Of a DNA stretch of 64,000 nt, positions 55,404-63,437 are shown one piece after another. Position 1 is the first letter of the stretch; each line of letters opens with the position of its first letter. The notes beneath the pieces were generated by a model that saw only the letters and a list, made by a program, of their open reading frames with translations, was not told where the DNA came from and made no database searches. The translations under genes and the position numbers were made by a program. Source of the DNA: Povalibacter uvarum (lineage in GTDB: Bacteria; Pseudomonadota; Gammaproteobacteria; Steroidobacterales; Steroidobacteraceae); contig NZ_JACHHZ010000004.1 of assembly GCF_014202975.1 (NCBI RefSeq), forward strand, positions 558,001 through 622,000, written 5' to 3'.

Positions 55404-55826
55404 ATGGCCGAATCGTTTGGGAACTTAACTTCAATGCTGTGCCGTCTTGCGACCTTGTGCGTGCTGTTGTTGAGCCTTGCGGGGGTTGTCCCAGCGGCAG
55501 TGGCATGCGCTTCTGGGGCGAAGAGTGCCGACTGCTGTCCGATGGGCCAGCCGTGCGAGACAGAGAGCGCTGCTGCGTTCGCGGGATCCGCCCCAAGCGC
55601 GTGCTGCACTGCACAGCCTGCGCCAACGCGCATTGCTGCCGTAGTCAGCGGGCCGAGCGATCGACGCTTTGCAGATTCATTGCTACCTGATCACGCGGCC
55701 GCGCCCGCGTCAGAAACTTGCGGTTCCTTTCGTTCTTTGCGCGAGCAGCCAGCGCTCGTCGTCTCTGTCCGGGTCAGAGTCGACCAACAGCAGATCTATC
55801 TGCGCACCGGTCGACTGCGACTCTAA
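55404..55826 (+). CDS. Secreted Cys-rich protein, unknown function
   Basis: About 140 aa. The N-terminal hydrophobic signal sequence (MLCRLATLCVLLLSLAGVVPAAVA) is followed by a cysteine-rich stretch (SADCCPMGQPCETES and SACCTAQ) and a low-complexity C-terminal half. The CCPMGxxC pattern suggests soft-metal binding. ATGs at 55404 and 55434 are both possible; the second places the signal peptide at the very start. It is divergent from the ECF sigma gene. I do not recognise a named family. Confidence 0.55.
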   Translation: MAESFGNLTSMLCRLATLCVLLLSLAGVVPAAVACASGAKSADCCPMGQPCETESAAAFAGSAPSACCTAQPAPTRIAAVVSGPSDRRFADSLLPDHAAAPASETCGSFRSLREQPALVVSVRVRVDQQQIYLRTGRLRL

Positions 55827-55938
55827 ATACATACCTCACACGGGCTGAGTGGGCTCGGCCTGTGCCGTTAGACGACTCGCGTGCATGAGGGGCTCATCTC
55901 CGCTGCGCGCCGTACTTCCGAATTTTTAGGTGATTGCA

Positions 55939-56211
55939 ATGAACACTCGCAACCGTTTCCGCGACGTCTTGTTCGCGTCCATTACCGCAGCAACATTCCT
56001 GGGTCTGCAACCGGTCATCGCGGTCGCCCAGCCAAAGGCAGATCAGCAGCAAGCGCAAGAGCGAGCCGAGGCGCAAGAACGAGCGAAGGCACAGGCACGC
56101 GACACTGGCCACTGCAAGAAGTACGTCCGTGAGCACCGCGGGCACCCTGATCCTGCAAAGGGCGTGGACATCGTCAAAGTTGTGTACGTCCCGTGCTCGA
56201 AGAAGGGCTGA
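55939..56211 (+). CDS. Small secreted protein, unknown function
   Basis: A product of about 90 aa with a signal peptide (FRDVLFASITAATFLGLQPV... ending near AVAQ). A Gln/Glu/Ala/Arg-rich helical stretch follows, then DTGHCKKYVREHRGHPDPAKG and VVYVPC with two Cys. An AGG 9 nt before the ATG may serve as ribosome site; a GTG 9 nt upstream is also in frame. No family recognised. It sits in the metal-resistance part of the island. Confidence 0.55.
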   Translation: MNTRNRFRDVLFASITAATFLGLQPVIAVAQPKADQQQAQERAEAQERAKAQARDTGHCKKYVREHRGHPDPAKGVDIVKVVYVPCSKKG

Positions 56212-56420
56212 GTGCGTGGGTCGCGGACGCACGCCGGCCGAAACAGTTTCCTTGCGACAGCCGGCGTTGTCGCGCACGCCTTTTTCGTCACACTTTGTGT
56301 CGGCCGTCGCACGAAAGGTGTCGAACAATGAGGAGCCGGCAGGGCTGAAGGAAAGCGATCGGGTCGAGTTCCAGATCGCACGCCCGTTGAGTCGCCGTAG
56401 TCACGACGTGCGCCCCATAT

Positions 56421-56657
56421 TCATCGCCCAACATCGGTCGAAGCAGTGGGGTGTGCGCAGCAGGATTCTGCGGATTGCATCGGAGGGCACGGTACCGATC
56501 CATACGAGCAGAAGACGCAGCAATGCCCGGCCTGCGGGCGCAGCAATGTCTTGCAGCGCGTGCATTCAAAGAAGTAGATACAAGCGTCTGTTGGCATCGT
56601 CTCGATGGAAACGTGACCACAAGCGGGGCAGGTGATGTGCGATTCGAGAATCATGAT
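56421..56657 (-). CDS. GDCCVxC-type small Cys-rich protein
   Basis: 78 aa. ITCPACGHVSIETMPTDAC, FFECTRCKTLLRP and HCCVFCSYGSVPCPP are the pattern of the GDCCVxC-domain proteins often found beside mercury and arsenic genes (here His replaces the Asp of GDCC). It carries several CxxC pairs and probably binds metal. The ATG at 56657 is inside a longer open frame. It follows the truncated merA on the same strand. Confidence 0.8.
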   Translation of the reverse strand: MMILESHITCPACGHVSIETMPTDACIYFFECTRCKTLLRPQAGHCCVFCSYGSVPCPPMQSAESCCAHPTASTDVGR

Positions 56658-56667
56658 GCGACCAATT

Positions 56668-57033
56668 TCATCGTCGGGATGGCCGAAGGTTGCGCGTGCA
56701 TTGACCCAAACGATCGCCAACGTTCGGCCGGGGCGATCCAGCCAGGCTTCCGCAACGGCAGTCAAGCATCTGCGCGCTCGCGTCGATGCCGGCGAATCGA
56801 TGGGCGAAGCGCGCACTGTGCATGGCTTCAGTGGTTCGGATGAGCGTCTTCGATGGAACGCAGCCGATGTTGACGCAGATTCCGCCGATCGTGCTATGAC
56901 CTACCAGCGGTATCCGTGCGCCAAGCTCTGCACCTCGAATTGCGGCAGAGAAACCGGCTGAGCCAGCACCGATTACCGCGAGGTCATAGCGCTTCTCAGG
57001 AGCGGCGCGCGATGCGCAGCATGCTTCAGTCAT
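56668..57033 (-). pseudogene. merA: Truncated mercuric reductase (MerA N-terminal fragment)
   Basis: The first 90 or so residues match mercuric reductases: the FAD dinucleotide fold YDLAVIGAGSAGFSAAIRGA, then the redox motif GGICVNIGCVPSKTLIR and RFAGIDA. Homology stops near 56763. The frame then runs through unrelated sequence to 56668. The rest of the enzyme (about 370 residues, including the NADPH and dimer domains and the C-terminal Cys pair) is missing, so Hg(II) reduction cannot come from this gene. Its ATG overlaps the merB stop (ATGA). Confidence 0.85.
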
Positions 57034-57788
57034 GTGGCGACCGCTCCGCTTTCGTTAGCCTTCAGACTGTTTTCAAAGATCGCGCGGCCGGTCTCGAGCC
57101 CTTCTTCCATCGATAGTCGAAAGCCGCGCGAGTCCTCGCCCTGCCGCTGCCGCCAAGCCGCAAGGTGTTCGTCGCTGCAGAAGAACGCCAGCACTTTGCA
57201 CAAAGAGTTCGCTGCGCATCCATGCTCATAGCGTATGCCAGACCACACGATCGCCGTCTCGGGTGTCCAGTAGGCAAGCTCTCTGCCGCGGTTCAAGGTC
57301 GCGACCTCGATGGCAGTGCCGCACATTCTGCAGCTCGACCGGATCCGGACGTCTCGATCGTACATGGCGCCGATGCCGAGCGCGTCGATCGCGCACATCG
57401 CGTTCAGTGCCTGCAGAGCCAGATCAACGCGGTGCCCGGTCTCAGCTTCAGTGAACGGATACGCCCCGATGATCCGACCAGTTTGGCTATCGCGAACGAT
57501 GACGTCTTGCGCCTCCAGGTTCATAAGCACTGCTTGCAACTGCGATGCTGTCAATCCAACTCGTGTAGCGAGATCCGCAATCGCCGGCGCGCGTCCTTGC
57601 TCGGCGTACATCTGTAGAAGGGCAATCCGCACCCGGTCCTCTTCAGCCGATAGTCCGCACCAGCTGATGAGAGCGCCCGCGTTCTCGATGGCGAGCAGAG
57701 CCTCTCGAGCGCGCGGCGAGGCTACGCCGGATCGATTGGCTGCTGCGACAGTGGTGGGCGTGCAGCAGTGCCGAACGTTGTTACCCAT
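57030..57788 (-). CDS. merB: Organomercurial lyase MerB
   Basis: Cleaves the carbon-mercury bond of organomercurials to release Hg(II). The N-terminal winged-helix-like part has IADLATRVGLTASQLQAVL. The catalytic core has AMCAIDALGIGAM (equivalent to Cys96 and Asp99), RSSCRMCGTAIEV and GCAANSLCKVLAFFCSDEH (with the second catalytic Cys). About 252 aa from ATG 57788; a start at 57830 is in frame. It overlaps the merA fragment by 4 nt. The lyase appears intact. Confidence 0.9.
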   Translation of the reverse strand: MGNNVRHCCTPTTVAAANRSGVASPRAREALLAIENAGALISWCGLSAEEDRVRIALLQMYAEQGRAPAIADLATRVGLTASQLQAVLMNLEAQDVIVRDSQTGRIIGAYPFTEAETGHRVDLALQALNAMCAIDALGIGAMYDRDVRIRSSCRMCGTAIEVATLNRGRELAYWTPETAIVWSGIRYEHGCAANSLCKVLAFFCSDEHLAAWRQRQGEDSRGFRLSMEEGLETGRAIFENSLKANESGAVAT

Positions 57789-57795
57789 GCGAGCC

Positions 57796-58083
57796 CTACC
57801 TTTCGACAACACGAGAGGGAAAGCCCACATCGGCGGTTGCCTTGGTCAGCCCGGCAACACTAGTGGCAGCGTCATCGAATGTGACGGTGGCGCTCTTCTC
57901 TTCAAAGGAAACGTCTGCCCGCTTTACGCCTGAAACCCGCGTGAGAGCTTGCTTCACGATATAGGGGCAACTCGCGCAGGTCATCTTGTCGACGGCGAGC
58001 GTCACAGTGCGTTCGCCGGCGAGGGCCACTGAGCTGGCAAGCAGCGCTGCGGAAACCGCGATGATTCGTGCGGGTCGATGCAT
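57796..58083 (-). CDS. merP: Periplasmic mercury-binding protein MerP
   Basis: 95 aa with a Sec signal peptide (ARIIAVSAALLASSVALAG) and a heavy-metal-associated domain containing VDKMTCASCPYIV, whose CxxC binds Hg(II) and hands it to MerT. The ATG at 58083 has AGGAG 8 nt upstream; a GTG 9 nt earlier is in frame. It is 18 nt downstream of merT. Confidence 0.93.
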   Translation of the reverse strand: MHRPARIIAVSAALLASSVALAGERTVTLAVDKMTCASCPYIVKQALTRVSGVKRADVSFEEKSATVTFDDAATSVAGLTKATADVGFPSRVVER

Positions 58084-58101
58084 AGAAGTCACTCCTGAGA
58101 G

Positions 58102-58497
58102 CTAGGTGCCCAACAAAGCCGGCGCGACGTAAGGAAACAGCATGGCTGCTGCGACCAACGCTGTGGCGACCCACAGCGCGATTTCGACAAGTCGATTTGG
58201 CAGGGGGCGAGCGCACGCTTTCCCGTCTGCACATTCCGGACTTGGGCGGCGATAGACGAGATAGAAGCCAGCAGCGAGAAAGAGGAGTGTGATCGTGATG
58301 AAGATCCACTGATAGGGAGCAAGGACAGTCAAATTGCCGAGCCAGGCCCCGCTGATGCCCAGGCTGAACAGGACCAGCGGCAGCACGCAACAGGATGACG
58401 CGGCGAGCGCACCGAAAAGTCCGCCCACTGCGAGAAGACCTCCGCGACGGGTCCGCTGCTCGGACATGTCTGTGGGTCCGTTCATTGCTTCGCTCAT
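58102..58497 (-). CDS. merT: Mercuric transport protein MerT
   Basis: Inner-membrane importer of Hg(II) with three membrane helices. The vicinal Cys pair is in helix 1 (GALAASSCCVLPLVLFSLGI) and a second Cys pair is in the cytoplasmic loop (PECADGKACAR). It is the first gene of the merTPB(A) operon, starting 34 nt from the MerR-type promoter. ATGs at 58485 and 58467 are alternative starts. Confidence 0.93.
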   Translation of the reverse strand: MSEAMNGPTDMSEQRTRRGGLLAVGGLFGALAASSCCVLPLVLFSLGISGAWLGNLTVLAPYQWIFITITLLFLAAGFYLVYRRPSPECADGKACARPLPNRLVEIALWVATALVAAAMLFPYVAPALLGT

Positions 58498-58530
58498 CTC
58501 TCTGCACTTCAATGAAATCAGGACGAGCGT

Positions 58531-58561
58531 AGACTAGGACCTGTAGCGGCTACAGATTCAA
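58531..58561 (-). promoter_or_regulatory. MerR-controlled promoter/operator of the mer operon
   Basis: On the minus strand: -35 TTGAAT, a 19-bp spacer and -10 TAGTCT. The over-long 19-bp spacer is the hallmark of MerR-activated promoters. The spacer contains the perfect 7-1-7 dyad CTGTAGCCGCTACAG (58541-58555), the expected MerR operator. It lies between merT and merR. Confidence 0.88.
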
Positions 58562-58573
58562 GAGGAATCTTCA

Positions 58574-59047
58574 GTGAACCAGCGAACGGCTCCGAAGCCG
58601 GTCCAGTTGACCATCGGCAGCCTGTCGCGGCGCGCCGCCGTCAAGATCGAAACCGTTCGGTACTACGAGCGCGTCGGTCTGCTGCCGGCGCCCCCGCGTA
58701 CTGAAGGCGGACATCGGTTGTACGGTGAGCCCCACGTGAAGAGGCTCACATTCGTACGGCGTGCGCGTGAGCTGGGGTTCACGCTCGAGGAGATTCGGGC
58801 GCTCCTGCGTCTCGTCGATGAACGCCCGCCATCGTGCGCGAGAGCACGCACGCTCGCGACAAAACATCTCACCGATGTGCGTGAGAAGATTGCGGACCTG
58901 AAGCGGATGGAGCGTGTACTCACACAAACTGTCGCACTGTGCGAACAGGGTGATCGGCCAGAGTGTCCGTTACTCGAGGCGCTGTTCCGCGAGAACGGGT
59001 CGGGGGTATCAGCGCAGCGTTCGCGGCGTGGTGCGGAGACGGACTAG
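58574..59047 (+). CDS. merR: Mercury-responsive regulator MerR
   Basis: 157 aa from a GTG start with AAGAGGA upstream. The N-terminal winged helix has TIGSLSRRAAVKIETVRYYERVGLL. The dimerisation helix has HLTDVREKIADLKRMERVL. Three Cys (about 88, 123 and 131, in PPSCARA, VALCEQ and PECPLL) match the spacing of the Hg(II)-binding Cys of Tn501 MerR. It is divergent from merT across the operator at 58541. Confidence 0.93.
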   Translation: MNQRTAPKPVQLTIGSLSRRAAVKIETVRYYERVGLLPAPPRTEGGHRLYGEPHVKRLTFVRRARELGFTLEEIRALLRLVDERPPSCARARTLATKHLTDVREKIADLKRMERVLTQTVALCEQGDRPECPLLEALFRENGSGVSAQRSRRGAETD

Positions 59048-59539
59048 GTAGGACATTACCCAAAGTCTGCATCCGACATCGAATGCGAGGAATCCAAATC
59101 TACCGCGGGCGAGAGCAGCGGCTATCGGTAGCACCATCGCCGCCATCCTGGCCTGTGAGCCTACACGACCGTCGACGTTCTGGGTCTCGATCGGGGCACG
59201 CGAGCGTTGACGGCCAAGCGCGACATTGCATCCGTTACGAGTCGCCGGAACTTGTTCGCGCGGGACCCAGGTCTGCTCGAGGACAATGTGGCGCTCGCAA
59301 GGTTGAGGTTGGTCTCGGGAAGATACGCGTTGTGTGCTCATTCCCTCGCGATTCTGCCCGCCGTCGGCCTGCGTGCTTCGTCAACCCTCAAGCATGCTTG
59401 TTGTTCCTGGAATTGCTTGATTCTGCAAAGACAAACCTGGAGTTCTCTCCAGACTTGTCCCAGACCGGCAACGCTGCTGTAGGGAGATTCTTAGCCGCTC
59501 GCGATTGCGGCACTGAGCTGGGGAGGCTACCCTTGCCGA
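59048..59539. other. Gene-free stretch between merR and copL-like gene
   Basis: 492 nt. No open frame here shows a recognisable domain, signal peptide or ribosome site. Composition is less GC-rich than in neighbouring genes. It probably contains the promoter of the copper operon and debris from island assembly. Confidence 0.5.
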
Positions 59540-59947
59540 GTGCAACGTCAGCTCCTCCATCGCTGGTCTATCGTTCTGCTGCTCATCGCGCGATTCGTAG
59601 TGGGCGACTTTGCGCATGCGATGCCGCATCAAGGCGAGCCCAACAACGCGCAAGCCCTTGCAGCAGCGAACGCTCAGGAAATGCCGTGCCCCGATCATGC
59701 TGGAACGACAGATGCGGGTGAGTTCTCGACGGATTCCGATGACCTGACAAGCAATCCCACCGATCCAACTTCGCATGGCACACATTGCTGCCAAACTTCG
59801 TGCGATTGCCCCTGCCTGCATCTGTCAGCGCTCGCGATATCCAACGTGAGCGCGGGCGTTGCAACACGTGAGCAACTCTTGATTTCGGTCGCCGTGCTCG
59901 GACACACCCCGAATCGCATCTTCCTGTTGTTCCGCCCTCCCGCCTGA
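59540..59947 (+). CDS. copL: CopL-like secreted metal-binding protein
   Basis: 135 aa. A hydrophobic N-terminus (RWSIVLLLIARFVVGDFAHA) is followed by a Met/His/Cys-bearing linker and the cluster THCCQTSCDCPCLHL, then a hydrophobic end. This matches the loose CopL pattern at the head of copLAB operons in Xanthomonas, where CopL is needed for copper-dependent expression. The start is a GTG with a distant GGAGG, so the 5' end is uncertain. Confidence 0.65.
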   Translation: MQRQLLHRWSIVLLLIARFVVGDFAHAMPHQGEPNNAQALAAANAQEMPCPDHAGTTDAGEFSTDSDDLTSNPTDPTSHGTHCCQTSCDCPCLHLSALAISNVSAGVATREQLLISVAVLGHTPNRIFLLFRPPA

Positions 59948-60094
59948 CGCTCGCTCCACCGTCGCGGTTAGCGCCGCGGCAGCGCTGCTGCCGCAATCAA
60001 ACGCGCTTGAACTCGAGGATCCGCTGAATCCTGTGCTCGCGCGCTCCGATGCGCCTTGTGCAGCGATGCAGCCAGCACGTCCGCGGAGTCTTCC

Positions 60095-60553
60095 ATGCAT
60101 GGGTTATCGATTGGCCGGCTCGCAAAGCTCGCCAATGTCAGCACCGACACCATCCGGTTCTACGAGAAGGCCGGGTTATTGGCGCCGCCCGTCCGGCGCC
60201 CGTCCGGATTCCGGGAGTATTCGCTGATCGACTTGAAGCGACTCAAGTTCATTCGCTGCGGACGCTTCCTGGGTTTCTCGCTGGAGGAAATTGGCGAGCT
60301 GCTCATGCTGAAGGGCGGATTGCCCGCAGGCAGCGTAGTCCGTCAGCGGTTGCAGGTCATCGATCGGATGATCGAGGAACTCACGCGCTGGCGCCGCAGT
60401 CTGATCGACTTTCTCGAGATACCCGCGACGGGTGAGCCCGGCGGACACTCCATCCTCGATTGTTTTACTGACGAGTCAACAGACGCTGCGGCGGTCGCGT
60501 TCCTCACGCGGTCGTCGCAGGAATCGCAAAGAGATTGTCATGGCCAACTTTGA
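60095..60553 (+). CDS. MerR-family transcriptional regulator
   Basis: 152 aa. MHGLSIGRLAKLANVSTDTIRFYEKAGLLAPP is the N-terminal winged helix, followed by FREYSLIDLKRLKFIRCGRF and the dimer helix VIDRMIEELTRWRRSLIDFL. A single late Cys (ILDCFTDE) leaves the metal unclear; CueR and MerR use two or three. GGAG lies 6 nt before the ATG. Its last 14 nt overlap copA, so it is translationally coupled to the oxidase and probably regulates the cop operon. Confidence 0.85.
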   Translation: MHGLSIGRLAKLANVSTDTIRFYEKAGLLAPPVRRPSGFREYSLIDLKRLKFIRCGRFLGFSLEEIGELLMLKGGLPAGSVVRQRLQVIDRMIEELTRWRRSLIDFLEIPATGEPGGHSILDCFTDESTDAAAVAFLTRSSQESQRDCHGQL

Positions 60554-62405
60554 TCCATTGCGCGCCCCGACCTGGGGCATGAGTCGCAGACGTTTCTTGA
60601 CGACTGCGGGTGCCGGGCTGTTCGTACTCGGTAGCGTCCGAAACGCATGGCCGCAGAGGGCGCAACAAAGCGTTCTCTCCGGCACGGAATTCGACCTTCA
60701 GATCGGCGAGACATCCGTGAATTTCACTGGCAAGTCGCGCATCGGCACGGTAGTGAACGGGCAAGTGCCAGCGCCGCTGCTGCGCTGGCGCGAAGGCGAC
60801 ACAATCACGTTGCGTGTCTCGAATCGGTTGCCGGTGCGCAGCTCGATTCACTGGCACGGCATGATCGTGCCCGCGGACATGGATGGCGTGCCGGGCTTGA
60901 GCTTCGAAGGCATTCCGAGCGGAGGCATGTATGTCTACCGCTTCAAAGTGAATCAGTACGGCACCTACTGGTATCACGCACACTCGCGATTTCAAGAGCA
61001 GACCGGACTCTATGGGCCGATCGTGATCGAGCCGCGCGGCGGAGAGCGCCACCACGCCGATCGCGAGTATGTGGTCTTGCTCTCCGATTGGACCGACACG
61101 GATCCCGAACGAATTTTCGCGACACTGAAAAAGCAGAGCGACTATTTCAACTTCGGCAAGCGCACGGCTGGGGACTTCTTCGAGGACGTGCGCGAGAAGG
61201 GGTGGCGGGAGACGGTGGCGGACCGGCGCATGTGGGGACAGATGCGCATGAATCCCACCGACATCCTCGACGTCTCCGGCTATGCGTACACGTATCTGAT
61301 GAACGGTGTCGCTCCGGCGAATAACTGGACGGGGTTGTTCTCGCGCGGTGAGAAGGTACGTCTGCGCTTCATCAATGGCTCCGCGATGAGCATCTTCGAT
61401 GTGCGCATCCCCGGTCTCAAACTCACGGTGGTGGCGGCCGACGGCCAAGATGTCGAGCCGGTCACCGTGGATGAATTTCGGATCGCCACGGCGGAAACGT
61501 ACGACGTGATCGTCGAGCCCAAGGACGACCGCGCCTACACGATCTTCGCGCAGTCGATGGATCGGTCAGGCTACGCCCGCGGCACGCTCGCGCCGGCGGC
61601 TGGAATGCAAGCGGAGATTCCGCCACTCGATCCGCGCCCGCTGCTCACCATGGCGGATATGGGAATGGCCCATGATATGGGCGGGATGAGCCATGACGGG
61701 ATGCTTGGCAGCTCGCAGTCCCCCTCAATGGATCATGGATCGATGCAAGGCATGGATCACAGTGCGATGAATCACGGCGACCAGCCCTCAAACGAGCAAG
61801 TTGATCATGCAGCGATGGGACACGGCGGGATGCAGCAGGGTGAGGTAACTGCTGCCGCGCCGCGCCATGCGCCCCGCGAACTTGGGCCGATGGTCGACGC
61901 GCGCGCTGAGCAGGTGAACACTCGACTGGACGACCCAGGCGTCGGGCTGCGTGACAACGGCCGGCGAGTGCTGAACTACGCGGACCTGCACACGCTTGGC
62001 GGTCCTATCGACCGACGCGACCCCGGCCGGGAGATCGAGTTGCATCTCACCGGGCACATGGAGCGATTCGTCTGGTCGTTCAGCGGACGGAAGTTCTCCG
62101 AGGCAGAGCCGCTGCAGTTCAACTATGGCGAGCGCTTGCGCATCACGCTCGTGAACGACTCGATGATGACGCATCCGATTCACCTGCACGGAATGTGGAG
62201 CGAAGTCGAGACCGAGAAGGGCGAGTTCCAGGTTCGCAAGCACACGATCACGGTTAATCCGGCACAGCGGATCAGCTATGCCGTCACGGCCGATGCGCTC
62301 GGCCGTTGGGCCTATCATTGCCATCTGCTGTACCACATGGAAGCGGGCATGTTTCGCGAAGTCGAGGTCGCGGAGCACGGAGCGCATCAGGGAGATCACA
62401 CATGA
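60540..62405 (+). CDS. copA: Multicopper oxidase CopA (copper resistance)
   Basis: Periplasmic copper-oxidising enzyme of 621 aa with a Tat signal (MSRRRFLTTAGAGLFVLGS). The copper-binding motifs are SIHWHGMIVP, YWYHAHSRFQEQ, THPIHLHGMWSE and HCHLLYHMEAGMFREV. A Met/His-rich insertion (about residues 375-440, with MDHGSM and MAHDMGGMSHDG repeats) precedes the last cupredoxin domain and should bind Cu(I). The ATG at 60540 overlaps the upstream regulator; its stop overlaps copB as ATGA. Confidence 0.95.
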   Translation: MANFDPLRAPTWGMSRRRFLTTAGAGLFVLGSVRNAWPQRAQQSVLSGTEFDLQIGETSVNFTGKSRIGTVVNGQVPAPLLRWREGDTITLRVSNRLPVRSSIHWHGMIVPADMDGVPGLSFEGIPSGGMYVYRFKVNQYGTYWYHAHSRFQEQTGLYGPIVIEPRGGERHHADREYVVLLSDWTDTDPERIFATLKKQSDYFNFGKRTAGDFFEDVREKGWRETVADRRMWGQMRMNPTDILDVSGYAYTYLMNGVAPANNWTGLFSRGEKVRLRFINGSAMSIFDVRIPGLKLTVVAADGQDVEPVTVDEFRIATAETYDVIVEPKDDRAYTIFAQSMDRSGYARGTLAPAAGMQAEIPPLDPRPLLTMADMGMAHDMGGMSHDGMLGSSQSPSMDHGSMQGMDHSAMNHGDQPSNEQVDHAAMGHGGMQQGEVTAAAPRHAPRELGPMVDARAEQVNTRLDDPGVGLRDNGRRVLNYADLHTLGGPIDRRDPGREIELHLTGHMERFVWSFSGRKFSEAEPLQFNYGERLRITLVNDSMMTHPIHLHGMWSEVETEKGEFQVRKHTITVNPAQRISYAVTADALGRWAYHCHLLYHMEAGMFREVEVAEHGAHQGDHT

Positions 62406-63334
62406 GCCGCTTCGCGACGTTTGCAACTCTCCTGGCTGTCGTGCTCGGCAGTGCAGCTGCGCGCGCGGCCGAAGATCAAGCTCACCAGCATGAGCAGCAA
62501 TCAAAGCCCAAGCCCGAGGGACACGGCTCACGTCAACACCCTGCCGAGCACGATACGACAACGGCTGACCCGCATGCGCAGCATGCGAAGGCGGCAGAGA
62601 ATGAGCCCACCGAAAGCGAACGGCGGCACGTCCCGCCCGACCCGCCGCAACATCCGCTGCGCGACATGTCGAACAAACGAATGATCGAGCTCATGCAGAT
62701 GGAGGACGACGCGCCGTACAGCATGTGGTTGCTCGATCAGCTGGAATGGCGCGAGATCGACAACGAGAACGCGCTGTCGTGGGACGGCCAGGCGTGGTAC
62801 GGCACTGACTACAACAAAGCCTGGTTCAAGACCGAGGGCGAGCGCGTCGAAGGTGATTACGAAGGACGCGCCGAGCTGTTCTGGGATCGCATCATTGGCC
62901 GGTGGTGGCACCTTCAGACGGGCATTCGCCATGATGTCGGCGAGGGTCCGTCGCGCACCTGGGCGGCCTTCGGTGTCCAGGGACTCGCGCCCTACTGGTT
63001 CGAGGTCGAAGCGACCGCGTATGTGGGTGAAGGAGGTCGCACGGCGGCGGGATTCTCGGCGGAATACGAGTTGCTGCTCACGCAGCGTCTCATTCTGCAG
63101 CCAAAGATCGAGTTTGATCTTTACGGCGAAGACGATCCGCGCAACGGAATCGGTTCGGGTTTGGCGGATTCGGAGCTTGGTCTGCGGCTGAGATATGAAA
63201 TCCGCCGAGAGATTGCGCCCTATATCGGGATCGTGTGGACGCGTTCGTACGGAGATACCGCCGACTTCGCACGCGCTGCAGGTCATGACGATGATGATGT
63301 GCAGTTCGTCGCCGGCGTGCGGGCGTGGTTCTAA
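62402..63334 (+). CDS. copB: Copper resistance outer-membrane protein CopB
   Basis: 310 aa with a signal peptide ending in AARA. A His/Gln-rich N-terminal part (HQHEQQSKPKPEGHGSRQH) is followed by the CopB domain: DDAPYSMWLLDQLEWRE, WDGQAWYGTDYNKAWFKTEGE, ELFWDRIIGRWWHLQTGIRHD and a terminal aromatic VRAWF. It is predicted to be an outer-membrane beta-barrel that limits or sequesters periplasmic copper. It overlaps copA by 4 nt (ATGA). Confidence 0.95.
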   Translation: MSRFATFATLLAVVLGSAAARAAEDQAHQHEQQSKPKPEGHGSRQHPAEHDTTTADPHAQHAKAAENEPTESERRHVPPDPPQHPLRDMSNKRMIELMQMEDDAPYSMWLLDQLEWREIDNENALSWDGQAWYGTDYNKAWFKTEGERVEGDYEGRAELFWDRIIGRWWHLQTGIRHDVGEGPSRTWAAFGVQGLAPYWFEVEATAYVGEGGRTAAGFSAEYELLLTQRLILQPKIEFDLYGEDDPRNGIGSGLADSELGLRLRYEIRREIAPYIGIVWTRSYGDTADFARAAGHDDDDVQFVAGVRAWF

Positions 63335-63437
63335 GGCACGCTCATCATCGTTACAACACTTCGATCAACAAAACCTCGGCGCCGACAAGCACGTCAGGGT
63401 GGGGCTCGGCCATCTTTTTGAGTGAAGGAGCAGAAGC

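Noticed and set aside
58963..59721. Long open frame after merR
   Set aside because: No start signal, no domain, and it overlaps the more credible copL-like gene in another frame.
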